NCBI GenBank assembly: GCA_027922465.2
Contig: BQMF02000002.1
Location: 1,364,001 to 1,428,000 of the forward strand
DNA length: 64,000 nucleotides
Reading direction: 5' to 3'
Source: Turritopsis dohrnii
Taxonomy: Eukaryota > Cnidaria > Hydrozoa > Anthoathecata > Oceaniidae
The notes beneath the pieces are model-generated. The model had not been told where the DNA came from and made no database searches. It was given only the letters and a program-made list of their open reading frames with translations. Shown here piece by piece: positions 58,749 to 64,000 of the stretch; position 1 is the first letter of the stretch; each line of letters opens with the position of its first letter. A program made the translations under genes and the position numbers.

Positions 58749-61700
58749 CTCTTTAAATTTTGGAAAAATGGACAAAAAAGAATGCTCTAAAATTCTATGA
58801 AAATTATGCAACGTCTGCAACTAAATGATAAATCAAAAAGGAAGGATCTTTTTGAACTGTAGTTTTCTTTCTTCTAAGTGAAAAACCACCTCTTCTCATG
58901 AACTTTTCACACCAGCCTCTGCTTGCCACTAAAGAATCTTGGACTACACAGGATCTTCATTTTTTTCACTGAACATCTTTTTAGCTTTAAAAATGATCAT
59001 TTTCCTACTAAAAGGAGCATTTCATCCATTGTTGGTAAATGCACAAAACCAGGTCCTCTTCCAACTGCTTGTCGATACATTTTCTCCCGCCTCCTCCTAG
59101 TTTATTAAATAATTTCACTATTTCAGGAGGGTGTTCATTCGAGGGGGGCGTTTATTAAATAATTTTACTTTTTCAGGGGGCGTTTATTGGAGGGGGCGTT
59201 TATTCGAAGCTTTACGGTAATGTTGAAATAAAAATTACATTCTTCCAGAAGTTCACGAAAGTTTTCAAAATTTTTATTTAGACTTAATGTTTTAAACCTG
59301 ATCCGAGAAGATGTAAGGAGTATTAAAACTCAATTCAAAAAAAAAAATTCTAATCCTTGGTCAGTTATATCCTTAAAAATTGAATCTCTCTTTGAGCAAA
59401 TGGTTTAAAAGACCTTTCAAAATCGTTTCTTTGTTACATTTTGGTTACTGAGTCACGTATTCACTAACCAAAATTGAAGGTAAAACATTCTTGGTTTTTA
59501 GATTTCGGAGGCATTCTTACTATAAGTTTTAGTATAAGTAATATATAGTGGTATAGTTAGAAACACGTCTGTACTCAATGAGAGCTATATCTCTTGATGT
59601 TTCGTTCATATTTGTAAAGATGAGAATTTCAATATTACAGATACTTATCACAGCAGAGCGTGGCAATGGATTTAACTCCGACATTGCTATTGATGATGTC
59701 ACACTCACGGAAGGCTCGTGTGCAGGGCCAGGTACGGAACTTCTCAAACATTTTAACTTTTCAATGCAGAGCAGTCACCTTTTCATGATTTCAAGACGCA
59801 CGAAAACAACAGATCAACACATTTAAATTGCAGTTGACTAGTCAAAATGTTTCCGGAAAAGTGATTCTTTTTAAGTGCCTGATACCCTTCTACTGTAGTT
59901 TTGTATTCCACAAACCTGATCAATGTTTTATAAAGATTCAAAAAATTAAGTGTATGTGTTTCATTCTGTGAATCTAGTGGATGGTAATTGGATGTATTGG
60001 GGAAGTTGGGGAGAATGTTCACTATCGTGTGGTGAAGGTACAGTTGAGCGGCGACGAACCTGTTCCTCTCCAGCACCAGCTAATGGTGGGAACGATTGCG
60101 AAGGTTCAGCGGTTGAAGAAAAAAGTTGTGATCCCGGTCCATGTCCTGGTGAGTATTACTGCTGCCTTGGAGGTTTGCTGCCATCATTTATTTGATGTCA
60201 CGTTAGTTGTCTGCCTATTCTGTTCGAAGAATTAAGTATCACGACTTTGGTGCTTTTAGTTGATGGTGGTTTTACTGAATGGACCATCTGGTCGACATGT
60301 TCGTTGTTATGTGGTTCCGGTGTTTCAGTCCGTGTGCGTGAATGCGAAGATCCAGCTCCCAGTCATGGCGGAAACTTATGCACACTCCAAGATGGGTCCA
60401 GCGGTTTGGAAGAAACCGAAACAGTCACTTGTAACACTCAGGAATGCGTTGGTAATGCTTTGTTTTCAAGATACGACCACAAGTTGTTCAGGAACAGGAA
60501 ACTGGTGCCCAACCGTAGTTTTTTGAAGTGGGTTCCTCTTGATTACATGAAACAGATGCACAACCCTGGTTTTGTAGTGTTCACCTCTAGATCAACATTT
60601 CAATATCTTGTCATTCACTGTGAAATCTAAATAATTTGATGCATTGATAAACTTGAATTTAATGTTGTAGTACTACTTTCTTTCAGTTGATGGTAGTTGG
60701 GGCTCTTGGGAAAACACCACTGACTGTTCTACATCTTGTGATCCGGGGCTTTACAGCCAAGAACGGTTCTGTGATGATCCAGCCCCGTCTGGTGGTGGTG
60801 CTGAATGTTCCGGCGATGGATCACGCGATCTGCCATGTGAAATTCATCCTTGCAACAGTACGTTATCGATTTTTTTGTTAATTGAAGCTATTGAATATGT
60901 TTTTGGATGCATGATATACTACTGATCTTTCTGACCACCTGCCGCTATTTGGTTTTTAGTTGATGGCGGATGGGGTTCATGGGTGAGTATTTCTGGTGAA
61001 AGTTGTAGCGAATCATGCGGTGAGGGAACTATTATGGTTGGACGTCTGTGCAATAATCCACAGCCATTTGGTGCTGGTCTTTCTTGTATTGGCAGTAACA
61101 CAAAGACTCAAACGTGTGATCAAGGCCCATGTCCTGGTATGATGATCTAGTATAGTTCTTACGGAATGACTAGTTTCTGGCTCATTTTACCTGGAAATGT
61201 TTTTCTTTTACCTGGAAATGTTTTTCTTTTACCTGGTGATGTATTTTTTTAAGGATTCATTAGCACTACGTTTTAATTGCGTTCGAACGTCATTGTGGGT
61301 CATCAGTTAATTTATAACCCCCACCATGCGTCAGAATAACATGAATAACATGAAATCTCTCGTTCGTCTTTTCTTTTCTTTTTCTTCGTCGTTATTGTTA
61401 TTATTGCTATTTTGAATTCTCGGTTTCTGTATGAGTTAATGTCATTATTAGGGCATGGCTTGCTGCAATTAGGTTTTCAGATCAAATTCACTTGTTGGCT
61501 GCAACGCTTTCTTTCTTTCTTTTTTTTTTTCAGGAGCGTTTCGAAATTTCACCTCCTATATCTACTTCGTATATTTACTTAGGCAAAAATTTAGGAAAAT
61601 CTGGCAAATTAGACAAACAGAAATAATGGGCTTTTGAGGAAACTTCCGCAAGTCACCAAAATGTTTGGTTTTTCACATTGGAAATCTTCATGTTGATCAC

Positions 61701-63908
61701 GTGACGACATTGGGATCCAGTCGCGTGTCGAAAAATGGAATAATGTAGTTCGCTGATATTTCGATTAGAAAATAACGATTTTTTTTTTTCTAACGATGAA
61801 TGTGAAAAATCCTGGAAATTTCCTATTTTCTTTGAAGTTTTCTCTTGAAAATTCTGAGAAAGGATTGCTTATTGAGTTGAGAAAAATGGCATCTCTGATG
61901 AATTAAGACTGATACAGATGTCTTAAGAAAATATTAGTACTACTGGGATCCGCTTTAGAGATTCCTAAAAATCAGTTTTTCTTCTTTGCATCACATTTTC
62001 TATAATATTTTTCGATTAGAACCTGTTTACGGCGAGTGGTCCGACTGGTCCACGTGCTCGGTTTCATGTGATTCTGGAACTCGTAGCAGAAGTCGGGTAT
62101 GTGAATCGGCTGCAATGGGGGTCGACTGTCCGGAACCTCTTGAAGATATGGAAAGTTGTTTGGTTGAGTTTTGTCCAGGTAAACTATACCCTGTCAATGT
62201 TTTTTTGCACTACAATTACGAAATGATGCACGCGTTTCACAAAAAAGTGAGATTTTTTTTGCGTTGATCATCGATTCGGTTTTTACAACTAATCAGCCTA
62301 TTTCTGTGTAAGTATGCGCACTTCAGACTTCGTGCTATAATGGTTTGCGTAGGGTTAGCGAATAATCTTATGCACAGAACACGAGAATTCTACTGGGAAG
62401 AAAATGCCCTACGCAGGCAGACTGTAAGGATGTCCTTAATTTTCAACCTCCATATTCTTGTAAGATATGATCTATAAAAAAAAGTGTGTACAGTTTCTAC
62501 TTACAAAACCCTGCTTTCAAGCTACTGGTAGCGTCCTTTCCATTTAATATGATTTTCCAGTCTCCTAAGGATATCATTTAAGTGAAAGGGTACTTGTTCA
62601 ATTTTCAATCAACAAAGTAATATTATTATAAAGAAAAATTGAAGGCAAATGTCGTGTGACAGAAAAAAAAATTCCTGCGCGCATGTGCGTCGTATCGCTT
62701 AACCTACTGCTTTATTCTTGATCTATAGCGATTACTGGTGTTGCGAACGCACAAAATCTTGCTGGAGGCGTGTTGTTCCAATTCCGTGAAACAGAAAACC
62801 CAGAAACGAATGTATCAGGTTTGTTTACCCACATTAATGTAATTATCGTCAGCTTTCTAATGCAATCATGTGCCGTAATGGTGGTGCGAAGATCAGTGTT
62901 GGGCATTTTAAGGTTTAAAAAGAAAACAAATGAGCTTGTACCATCATTCAGCACACGATCGACAGTTCGCTTTGTGATCTTGGAACACTACTTATAAGTA
63001 TTTTATACATTTTATGTATGTATTTTTCTGTTATTTGTAAGTATGGAGGATCGTTCTTCTTCATTTCATACAGTATTGTTTGTTTTTTAATTCCCATGTG
63101 AGAAAATATAGGAAATATTTTCGAGATATAATGAAAATATAATCGAGATATTTCAGTCTGTACGCCTTCTGCCCGTACTGGTTGGTTCTTTCGCCCGTTG
63201 ATATGCAACTGTTATTTAACTTGCCACCAGAGGTGTCCATAGTTTTGCTATAAATGAAGTCATTAAAATGCTAATGATAAGCTTAAGCTTAACAACTTCA
63301 AAACATAGAAGTCGGGTACTTGAATAGGAAATTTGGACAAGGGTCTGAAAGAAAGACCGTGATTATTATAAGATTGTCTTAAATGTTCTATTTAGGAACA
63401 TTTTACCAGGCTATGTTTGACATTCAAGCTGCTATTGCCACAGAGTTTTTGGCACCATCCAACAAAACCAATGAAGAGAGGCTAGTAGACCTCGAAAACT
63501 ACTTGCTTGCTGCTACTCAAGGTGGCAGCTACGACTTTGCTCGATCGCTGGTTGGAAAAAGCTTGTTCACACATCTTAAGGTTTGACTTTGCGCTTCCTC
63601 TGCGGGATTGTTTGTACTGATTTTGTATTTTGACGTTTCAATTTCAACCATACAGTCGGTGTTGTCATCAGGCGAGGACGTGTCAACCAGCTCTCAAGAC
63701 CACCTGTCATCCTTGCGTATATCCGTCGGCGATGTGCATTGGAACCAAATCATCTCCAGTCAAGGGGATACGACTCTGATATTTGTTGTTGATACTACAG
63801 GATCAATGTCTGCGGAAATAGTGACTGCAAAAAATATTGCAAACGGCATCATTGACGTAACACGCGACTTTGATGTGGATTACATCCTATCTCCTTTCAA
63901 CGATCCAG
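34774..63908 (+). CDS. Large modular extracellular protein: CAP - TSP1s - MAM - TSP1s - VWA (partial)
   Basis: I can join 21 exons on the plus strand into about 1,200 codons with no in-frame stop: CAP (3 exons), six spaced TSP1, one short TSP1, MAM (3 exons), four TSP1, one short TSP1, a 30-codon linker, a hemicentin-like lead-in and the start of a VWA domain. Module borders are all phase 1 with canonical GT-AG sites. CAP, TSP1, MAM and VWA are extracellular modules, so the product is expected to be secreted or matrix-bound. The signal-peptide exon is not identified, and the gene runs past the right edge. The weakest link is the 12.5-kb intron 35437-47896. If it is not spliced, a CAP protein and a TSP1/MAM/VWA protein would be separate genes. 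Introns carry many transposable elements. Confidence 0.7.
36260..36844. repeat. Foldback inverted repeat in intron
   Basis: TTTGGTTGAGTAGAAAAAAA with GTTATGGG, near 36280, pairs with CCCATAAC then TTTTTTTCTACTCAACCAAA near 36700. ACCGGATGAGT at the left pairs with ACTCACCCGGT at the right. Arms are about 180 bp around a 150-bp centre. Non-coding. Confidence 0.7.
38630..38720. repeat. Hairpin with perfect 25-bp arms
   Basis: Arms at 38630-38654 and 38696-38720 are exact reverse complements (core CTTTCACTTAACACTCGT). They surround a 41-base loop within the hAT pseudogene intron. Confidence 0.85.
39182..39310. repeat. 43-bp tandem repeat, three copies
   Basis: Units start at 39182, 39225 and 39268 with ATAAATATTG (third ATAAATATTT) and share CAACTTTTATTTCAAGTATA. 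They lie between exons of the hAT pseudogene. Confidence 0.85.
39542..41819. other. Non-coding intronic stretch
   Basis: AT-rich sequence with no recognised gene, RNA or strong repeat. The paired TCCATTTCAATAGAATCTTG/TCTATTTCAATATTTC words near 39640-39690 are the only local repetition noticed. Confidence 0.4.
41820..42147 (+). pseudogene. Penelope-like/RT retroelement fragment, frameshifted
   Basis: One frame reads KFTIEENPSKFLDTAIER, KLPFYWSKQVP and KRNVIKGNLTRAKCISS to a stop. A shifted frame then continues with NAGYPSRFVEGQINSFLH. This is the junction region between reverse transcriptase and downstream domains in Penelope-like and related retroelements (family-level recognition only). 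No RT core or endonuclease was found. Confidence 0.6.
42270..44125 (-). pseudogene. Non-LTR retrotransposon fragment, split by an insertion
   Basis: At 43873-44125 the minus strand encodes IASIKISDRVLTLELHSRLG, then RRLWWYGHILRCDDDCWPKK and NLNVSGKFPKG before a TGA. This is the C-terminal part of a LINE reverse-transcriptase ORF. Its 3' end continues at 42270-42399 and finishes in an AAGTAAGTAAG tail. Copy D of the AACGTT-rich element (42400-43838) separates the two pieces. The element is 5'-truncated. Confidence 0.65.
42400..43838. mobile_element. AACGTT-rich element, copy D (complete ends)
   Basis: Both ends carry GTGAYGTTCCAGGGGATTTT followed by GATAACAAATGATAAAACG, in inverted orientation. 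Dense AACGTTT/AAACGTT motifs lie within 350 bp of each end. The centre includes GAATGAGAACCAGG. No intact transposase frame is seen. Copy D has inserted into the LINE fragment, so it is younger than that fragment. Target duplication is unclear. Confidence 0.8.
44259..44313. repeat. Hairpin with 23-bp arms
   Basis: ATGAGACCTTCTTACTTTTT at the left and its complement at the right enclose a 9-base loop. The loop side holds TATATAGA, which resembles a reversed Helitron-like 5' terminus (TCTATATATTAA). Confidence 0.85.
44345..45264 (+). mobile_element. Helitron-like non-autonomous copy B
   Basis: The sequence begins near AGCCGATTCTCTGTTTGTTT and ends in a GC-rich hairpin followed by CTAG at 45261-45264 and T. 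It matches copy C in reverse over nearly its full length and copy A over its 3' half. No Rep/helicase ORF. Confidence 0.7.
45347..46333. mobile_element. MITE with TTAA target duplication (piggyBac-like)
   Basis: TTAA at 45343-45346 and 46334-46337 flank AGGAAA and TTTCCCT ends. Further in, TTTTTCGTGGACCACT and the complement of AATGGTCCACGAAAAA are inverted subterminal repeats. TTAA duplication is typical of piggyBac. No transposase frame is present. Confidence 0.6.
46390..47830. mobile_element. AACGTT-family fragment G, split by Helitron-like copy C
   Basis: Sequence at 46490-46687 (ACATCTTCACTTGGTGAAAA, TTTTCATTTTCGACTGAC) and 47742-47830 (GGTTTCTATTTGC) matches adjoining parts of copy D. 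The match is interrupted precisely by the Helitron-like copy C, giving the order of insertion. Confidence 0.55.
46688..47741 (-). mobile_element. Helitron-like non-autonomous copy C (both ends visible)
   Basis: On the minus strand it begins TCTATATATTAATAGCCGAT at 47741 with A just before it, and ends with the GGCGGCG-type hairpin and CTAG at 46691-46688, followed by T. TC at the 5' end, hairpin plus CTRR at the 3' end and insertion between A and T with no target duplication are the Helitron hallmarks. A (CAAA)n tract lies near the 5' end. No Rep/helicase ORF, so non-autonomous. Confidence 0.75.
47897..48076 (+). CDS. TSP1 repeat, exon 4
   Basis: Starts AVDGNWNSWADVAGQTCSVT and continues with CGGG, ERSCNDPA and CATSPCPG. 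Four residues separate the second Trp region from the first Cys, unlike the classical WSxWSxC. The CSVTCG segment fits the O-fucosylation motif. 180 bp, phase 1 at both ends. Confidence 0.9.
48246..49344. mobile_element. DNA transposon remnant with 5-bp GATCT duplication
   Basis: CACTGACGTATCCAG at the left is matched by CAGTGTCGTATCCAG (complement) at the right. GATCT flanks at 48241-48245 and 49345-49349. Subterminal GCGGTATCGGCGCCC and GGCGCCCAAA with an A-run resemble the element at 9117-9719. The 1,099-bp interior holds no intact ORF. Its 5-bp duplication and CACTG start are reminiscent of Transib, but this is not proven. Confidence 0.75.
50155..50331 (+). CDS. TSP1 repeat, exon 5
   Basis: Carries VDGGWSPWTSVAGQSCSETC, CNSPTPSNGGASC and CNDQPCPG. 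177 bp, phase 1 at both ends. CSETCG keeps the O-fucose-type Thr. Paralogue of exon 7. Confidence 0.9.
50730..50906 (+). CDS. TSP1 repeat, exon 6
   Basis: Carries VDGEWGDWADADGASCSVSC, FCDDPNPVGGGLDC and CGDIVCPG. 177 bp, phase 1 at both ends. Paralogue of exon 8. Confidence 0.9.
51444..51620 (+). CDS. TSP1 repeat, exon 7 (copy of exon 5)
   Basis: Carries VDGGWSPWTSVAGQFCSETC, CGDG, CNSPTPSNGGASC and YDVCNDQPCPG. 177 bp, phase 1. All six cysteines are kept; the extra Ser-to-Phe and GGGQ-to-GDGE changes distinguish it from exon 5. Confidence 0.9.
52017..52193 (+). CDS. TSP1 repeat, exon 8 (copy of exon 6)
   Basis: Carries ADGEWGDWADADGASCSVSC, FCDDPSPVGGGLDC and CGDIVCPG. 177 bp, phase 1. 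Only the first residue (Val to Ala) and Asn to Ser differ from exon 6. Confidence 0.9.
52915..53094 (+). CDS. TSP1 repeat, exon 9
   Basis: Carries VDGIWSAWTDNPGATCSVTC, CGQG, FCDDPSPMDGGLDC and CDAPQVCLG. 180 bp, phase 1. The next intron holds copy 2 of the ORF-carrying element, 44 bp after the donor. Confidence 0.9.
   Translation, partial: WMVSGLHGQTIQVRHVLSLVAKALSLKYVFVMIPVQWMVVSIVQESQQEMCHVMHLKSV
53678..54184 (+). CDS. Element-encoded coiled-coil protein, 168 aa, copy 2
   Basis: Same frame as 10995-11501, with one substitution (Val for Ile in STxNRQ). MYSLSYEGIHP start, Lys/Glu-rich coiled coil, basic C-terminus. Upstream at 53461-53636 lies an open segment containing CIPDLYLSFIKTEVSVHV, preceded by an AG. 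A GTAGTA donor in it could join it, in frame, to the TTTCTAG acceptor just before the ATG, so a longer protein is possible. Function unknown. Confidence 0.6.
   Translation: MYSLSYEGIHPNYEGSSCREYVVMRLVKDHIVKNGGLLKVKCDKSLIKSCQHAKMRYDAFLSAKRELGEKERKEKEKRKNEVIEKSKLQDEIGQLERNKSIMKGIEVADKCVEEGNSDLGEVMKKSTVNRQKLIACQSKINMGLKRKAVLSSELLVLDNKSKEKKSKQ
54459..54927. mobile_element. Nested Tc1/mariner-type MITE (TA target)
   Basis: CACGCTTTTTTTTTTATAAG at the left and its complement at the right form the ends. TA is duplicated (54457-54458 and 54928-54929), as shown by the empty site in copy 1. AATAAGAACAA motifs recur throughout. No transposase ORF. Confidence 0.9.
55810..55971 (+). CDS. Short TSP1 repeat, exon 10
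   Basis: Starts DPVYSEWTDWSSCSGTCGPG and runs through RHQICLLNC to CHLPECPG. This is the classical compact WTDWSSC type rather than the spaced type of exons 4-9. 162 bp, phase 1. Directly precedes the MAM exons, as exon 18 precedes the linker and VWA. Confidence 0.9.
56054..59731 (+). CDS. MAM domain, exons 11-13
   Basis: Exons 56054-56182 (CNFEEDCDWSSSPGGWQIG, TGPVVDHT), 56346-56617 (GNFLYIEASDMRAGDLAHFS, NTWCLSFFVSMYS, WSHEG, WTNVTLEI) and 59641-59731 (RGNGFNSDIAIDDVTLTEGS, then C). The order and motifs are those of a complete MAM domain, an extracellular adhesion module. The first and last borders are phase 1, the 56617/59641 junction is phase 0. A degraded LINE and a MITE fill the last intron. 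Confidence 0.9.
56950..58555 (-). pseudogene. LINE reverse-transcriptase remnant in the MAM intron
   Basis: Minus-strand fragments in order: DETAKAEEFNTFYANISSIP (about 58520), PVYKAGDPS-like and NYRPISVLPVFSKIPE-type RT motifs around 58250-58320, TVDHKILL near 58090, the catalytic FADDTNLFLSNNDIKKLF near 57780-57841, KLSLNVQKTKFSLFHS near 57690, and C-terminal pieces towards 57000. Many frameshifts and stops; no function. Family not resolved beyond a non-LTR RT with FADD. Confidence 0.7.
58667..59217. mobile_element. TA-flanked MITE with a poly(G) tract
   Basis: CCGTAATACTCTTTA on the left and TTTACGG on the right are flanked by TA (58665-58666 and 59218-59219). The right end has GGGGGCGTTTATT motifs, a variant of the AAGCGCCCCC family at 31156-31675. 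A 41-base G run lies near the left end. Confidence 0.55.
58708..58748. repeat. 41-base poly(G) tract
   Basis: An uninterrupted run of 41 G in the MAM intron. The minus-strand polyproline frame across it is artefactual. Confidence 0.95.
59978..60148 (+). CDS. TSP1 repeat, exon 14
   Basis: VDGNWMYWGSWGECSLSCGE, RRRTCSSPAPANGGNDC and CDPGPCPG. 171 bp, phase 1. It has a classical WGSWGEC spacing. Confidence 0.9.
60260..60451 (+). CDS. TSP1 repeat, exon 15
   Basis: VDGGFTEWTIWSTCSLLCGS, VRECEDPAPSHGGNLC and CNTQECVG. 192 bp, phase 1. CSLLCG lacks the Ser/Thr needed for TSP1 O-fucosylation, unlike most others here. Confidence 0.9.
60687..60857 (+). CDS. TSP1 repeat, exon 16
   Basis: VDGSWGSWENTTDCSTSCDP, FCDDPAPSGGGAEC and CEIHPCN. 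171 bp, phase 1. The Gly after the second Cys is Asp (CD rather than CG). Confidence 0.9.
60960..61136 (+). CDS. TSP1 repeat, exon 17
   Basis: IDGGWGSWVSISGESCSESC, CGEG, CNNPQPFGAGLSC and CDQGPCPG. 177 bp, phase 1. Spaced type, like exons 4-9. Confidence 0.9.
61184..61250. repeat. 21-bp tandem repeat, three copies
   Basis: TTTTACCTGGAAATGTTTTT is repeated three times (ACCTGG at 61189, 61210 and 61231), the last diverged, in the intron after exon 17. Confidence 0.8.
62020..62178 (+). CDS. Short TSP1 repeat, exon 18
   Basis: EPVYGEWSDWSTCSVSCDSG, RSRVCESAAMGVDC and CLVEFCPG. 159 bp, phase 1. Closest in type to exon 10. Confidence 0.9.
62729..62818 (+). CDS. Linker exon 19
   Basis: A 90-bp phase 1-1 exon (AITGVANAQNLAGGVLFQFR then ETENPETNV) between good splice sites (CTATAG acceptor, GTTTGT donor). 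No domain recognised; its position suggests a linker into the VWA-bearing region. Confidence 0.6.
63396..63580 (+). CDS. Exon 20, lead-in to the VWA domain
   Basis: Reads TFYQAMFDIQAAIATEFLAP then LENYLLAATQGGSYDFARSL. Starts phase 1, ends phase 0. It resembles the region before the VWA domain in hemicentin- or VWA7-like proteins; that comparison is from memory. Confidence 0.65.
63656..63908 (+). CDS. Start of a hemicentin-type VWA domain, exon 21
   Basis: After LRISVGDVHWNQIISSQG comes TLIFVVDTTGSMSAEIVTAK, with the MIDAS metal-site start DTTGS, then YILSPFNDPG, a hemicentin-type hallmark. The donor GTAAGT at 63909 is phase 1. The domain is completed beyond the window. Confidence 0.85.
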
Positions 63909-64000
63909 GTAAGTGATTTTTTTTTGTATATCCCGGACAAACATACATCAAAGTCTTACGACTTATACAGTATTAAAGTTCCATCAAACCTCTTCACACT

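Noticed and set aside
58617..58820. Polyproline reading frame on the minus strand
   Set aside because: It is created by the 41-base G run inside a MITE; the flanks show no protein-like sequence.

Overview
This is an AT-rich animal genomic window with GT-AG introns. It carries dense, mostly decayed transposable elements and two recognisable multi-exon genes for secreted, modular proteins. An astacin protease with ShKT modules, a CAP/TSP1/MAM/VWA extracellular protein, hAT, PIF/Harbinger, LINE, Penelope-like and Helitron-like remnants, and a TTAGGG-type repeat together suggest a cnidarian, perhaps a hydrozoan. That assignment is an inference from gene content. I cannot name the species.

Layout. 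Positions 1-4000 hold no convincing gene, only inverted and tandem repeats and one MITE. A small plus-strand secreted-protein gene (4013-4444) carries an in-frame TAA. It converges on a nine-exon minus-strand astacin/ShKT metalloprotease gene (4668-7662), whose longest intron holds two adjacent PIF/Harbinger-like MITEs. From about 9 kb to 34 kb the window is a field of mobile elements: an element with a 5-bp target duplication (9117-9719), an element carrying a 168-codon coiled-coil ORF (10526-12143), Helitron-like and pogo-like copies, TA-target MITEs, interstitial telomeric repeats, a CRE-rich inverted repeat, hAT, CXC-domain and retroelement pseudogenes, a 4.5-kb foldback-type inverted repeat with minisatellite arms, and a Harbinger-like element with a MADF-like exon.

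From about 34.8 kb to the right edge runs one large plus-strand gene. I see 21 coding exons (about 1,200 codons), incomplete at both ends. They encode, in order: a CAP domain, six TSP1 repeats of an unusual spaced type, one short TSP1, a MAM domain, four TSP1 repeats, one short TSP1, a linker, and the start of a hemicentin-type VWA domain. Every junction between modules is phase 1, which explains how TSP1 exons can be duplicated; two of them (exons 5-6) have been copied in tandem as a 1.29-kb unit (exons 7-8). The join between the CAP exons and the TSP1 exons crosses a 12.5-kb intron and rests on matching phase, so it needs transcript proof. The introns are packed with insertions: a hAT transposase pseudogene, LINE and Penelope-like fragments, Helitron-like and TTAA-target elements, and a second copy of the coiled-coil element.

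The most notable points are the modular gene, the recent exon-pair duplication, an astacin ShKT exon without a usable AG acceptor, the pair of near-identical ORF-carrying elements in opposite orientation 41 kb apart (one with a nested TA-target insertion), and the foldback element. I saw no rRNA, no intact tRNA and no CRISPR array.
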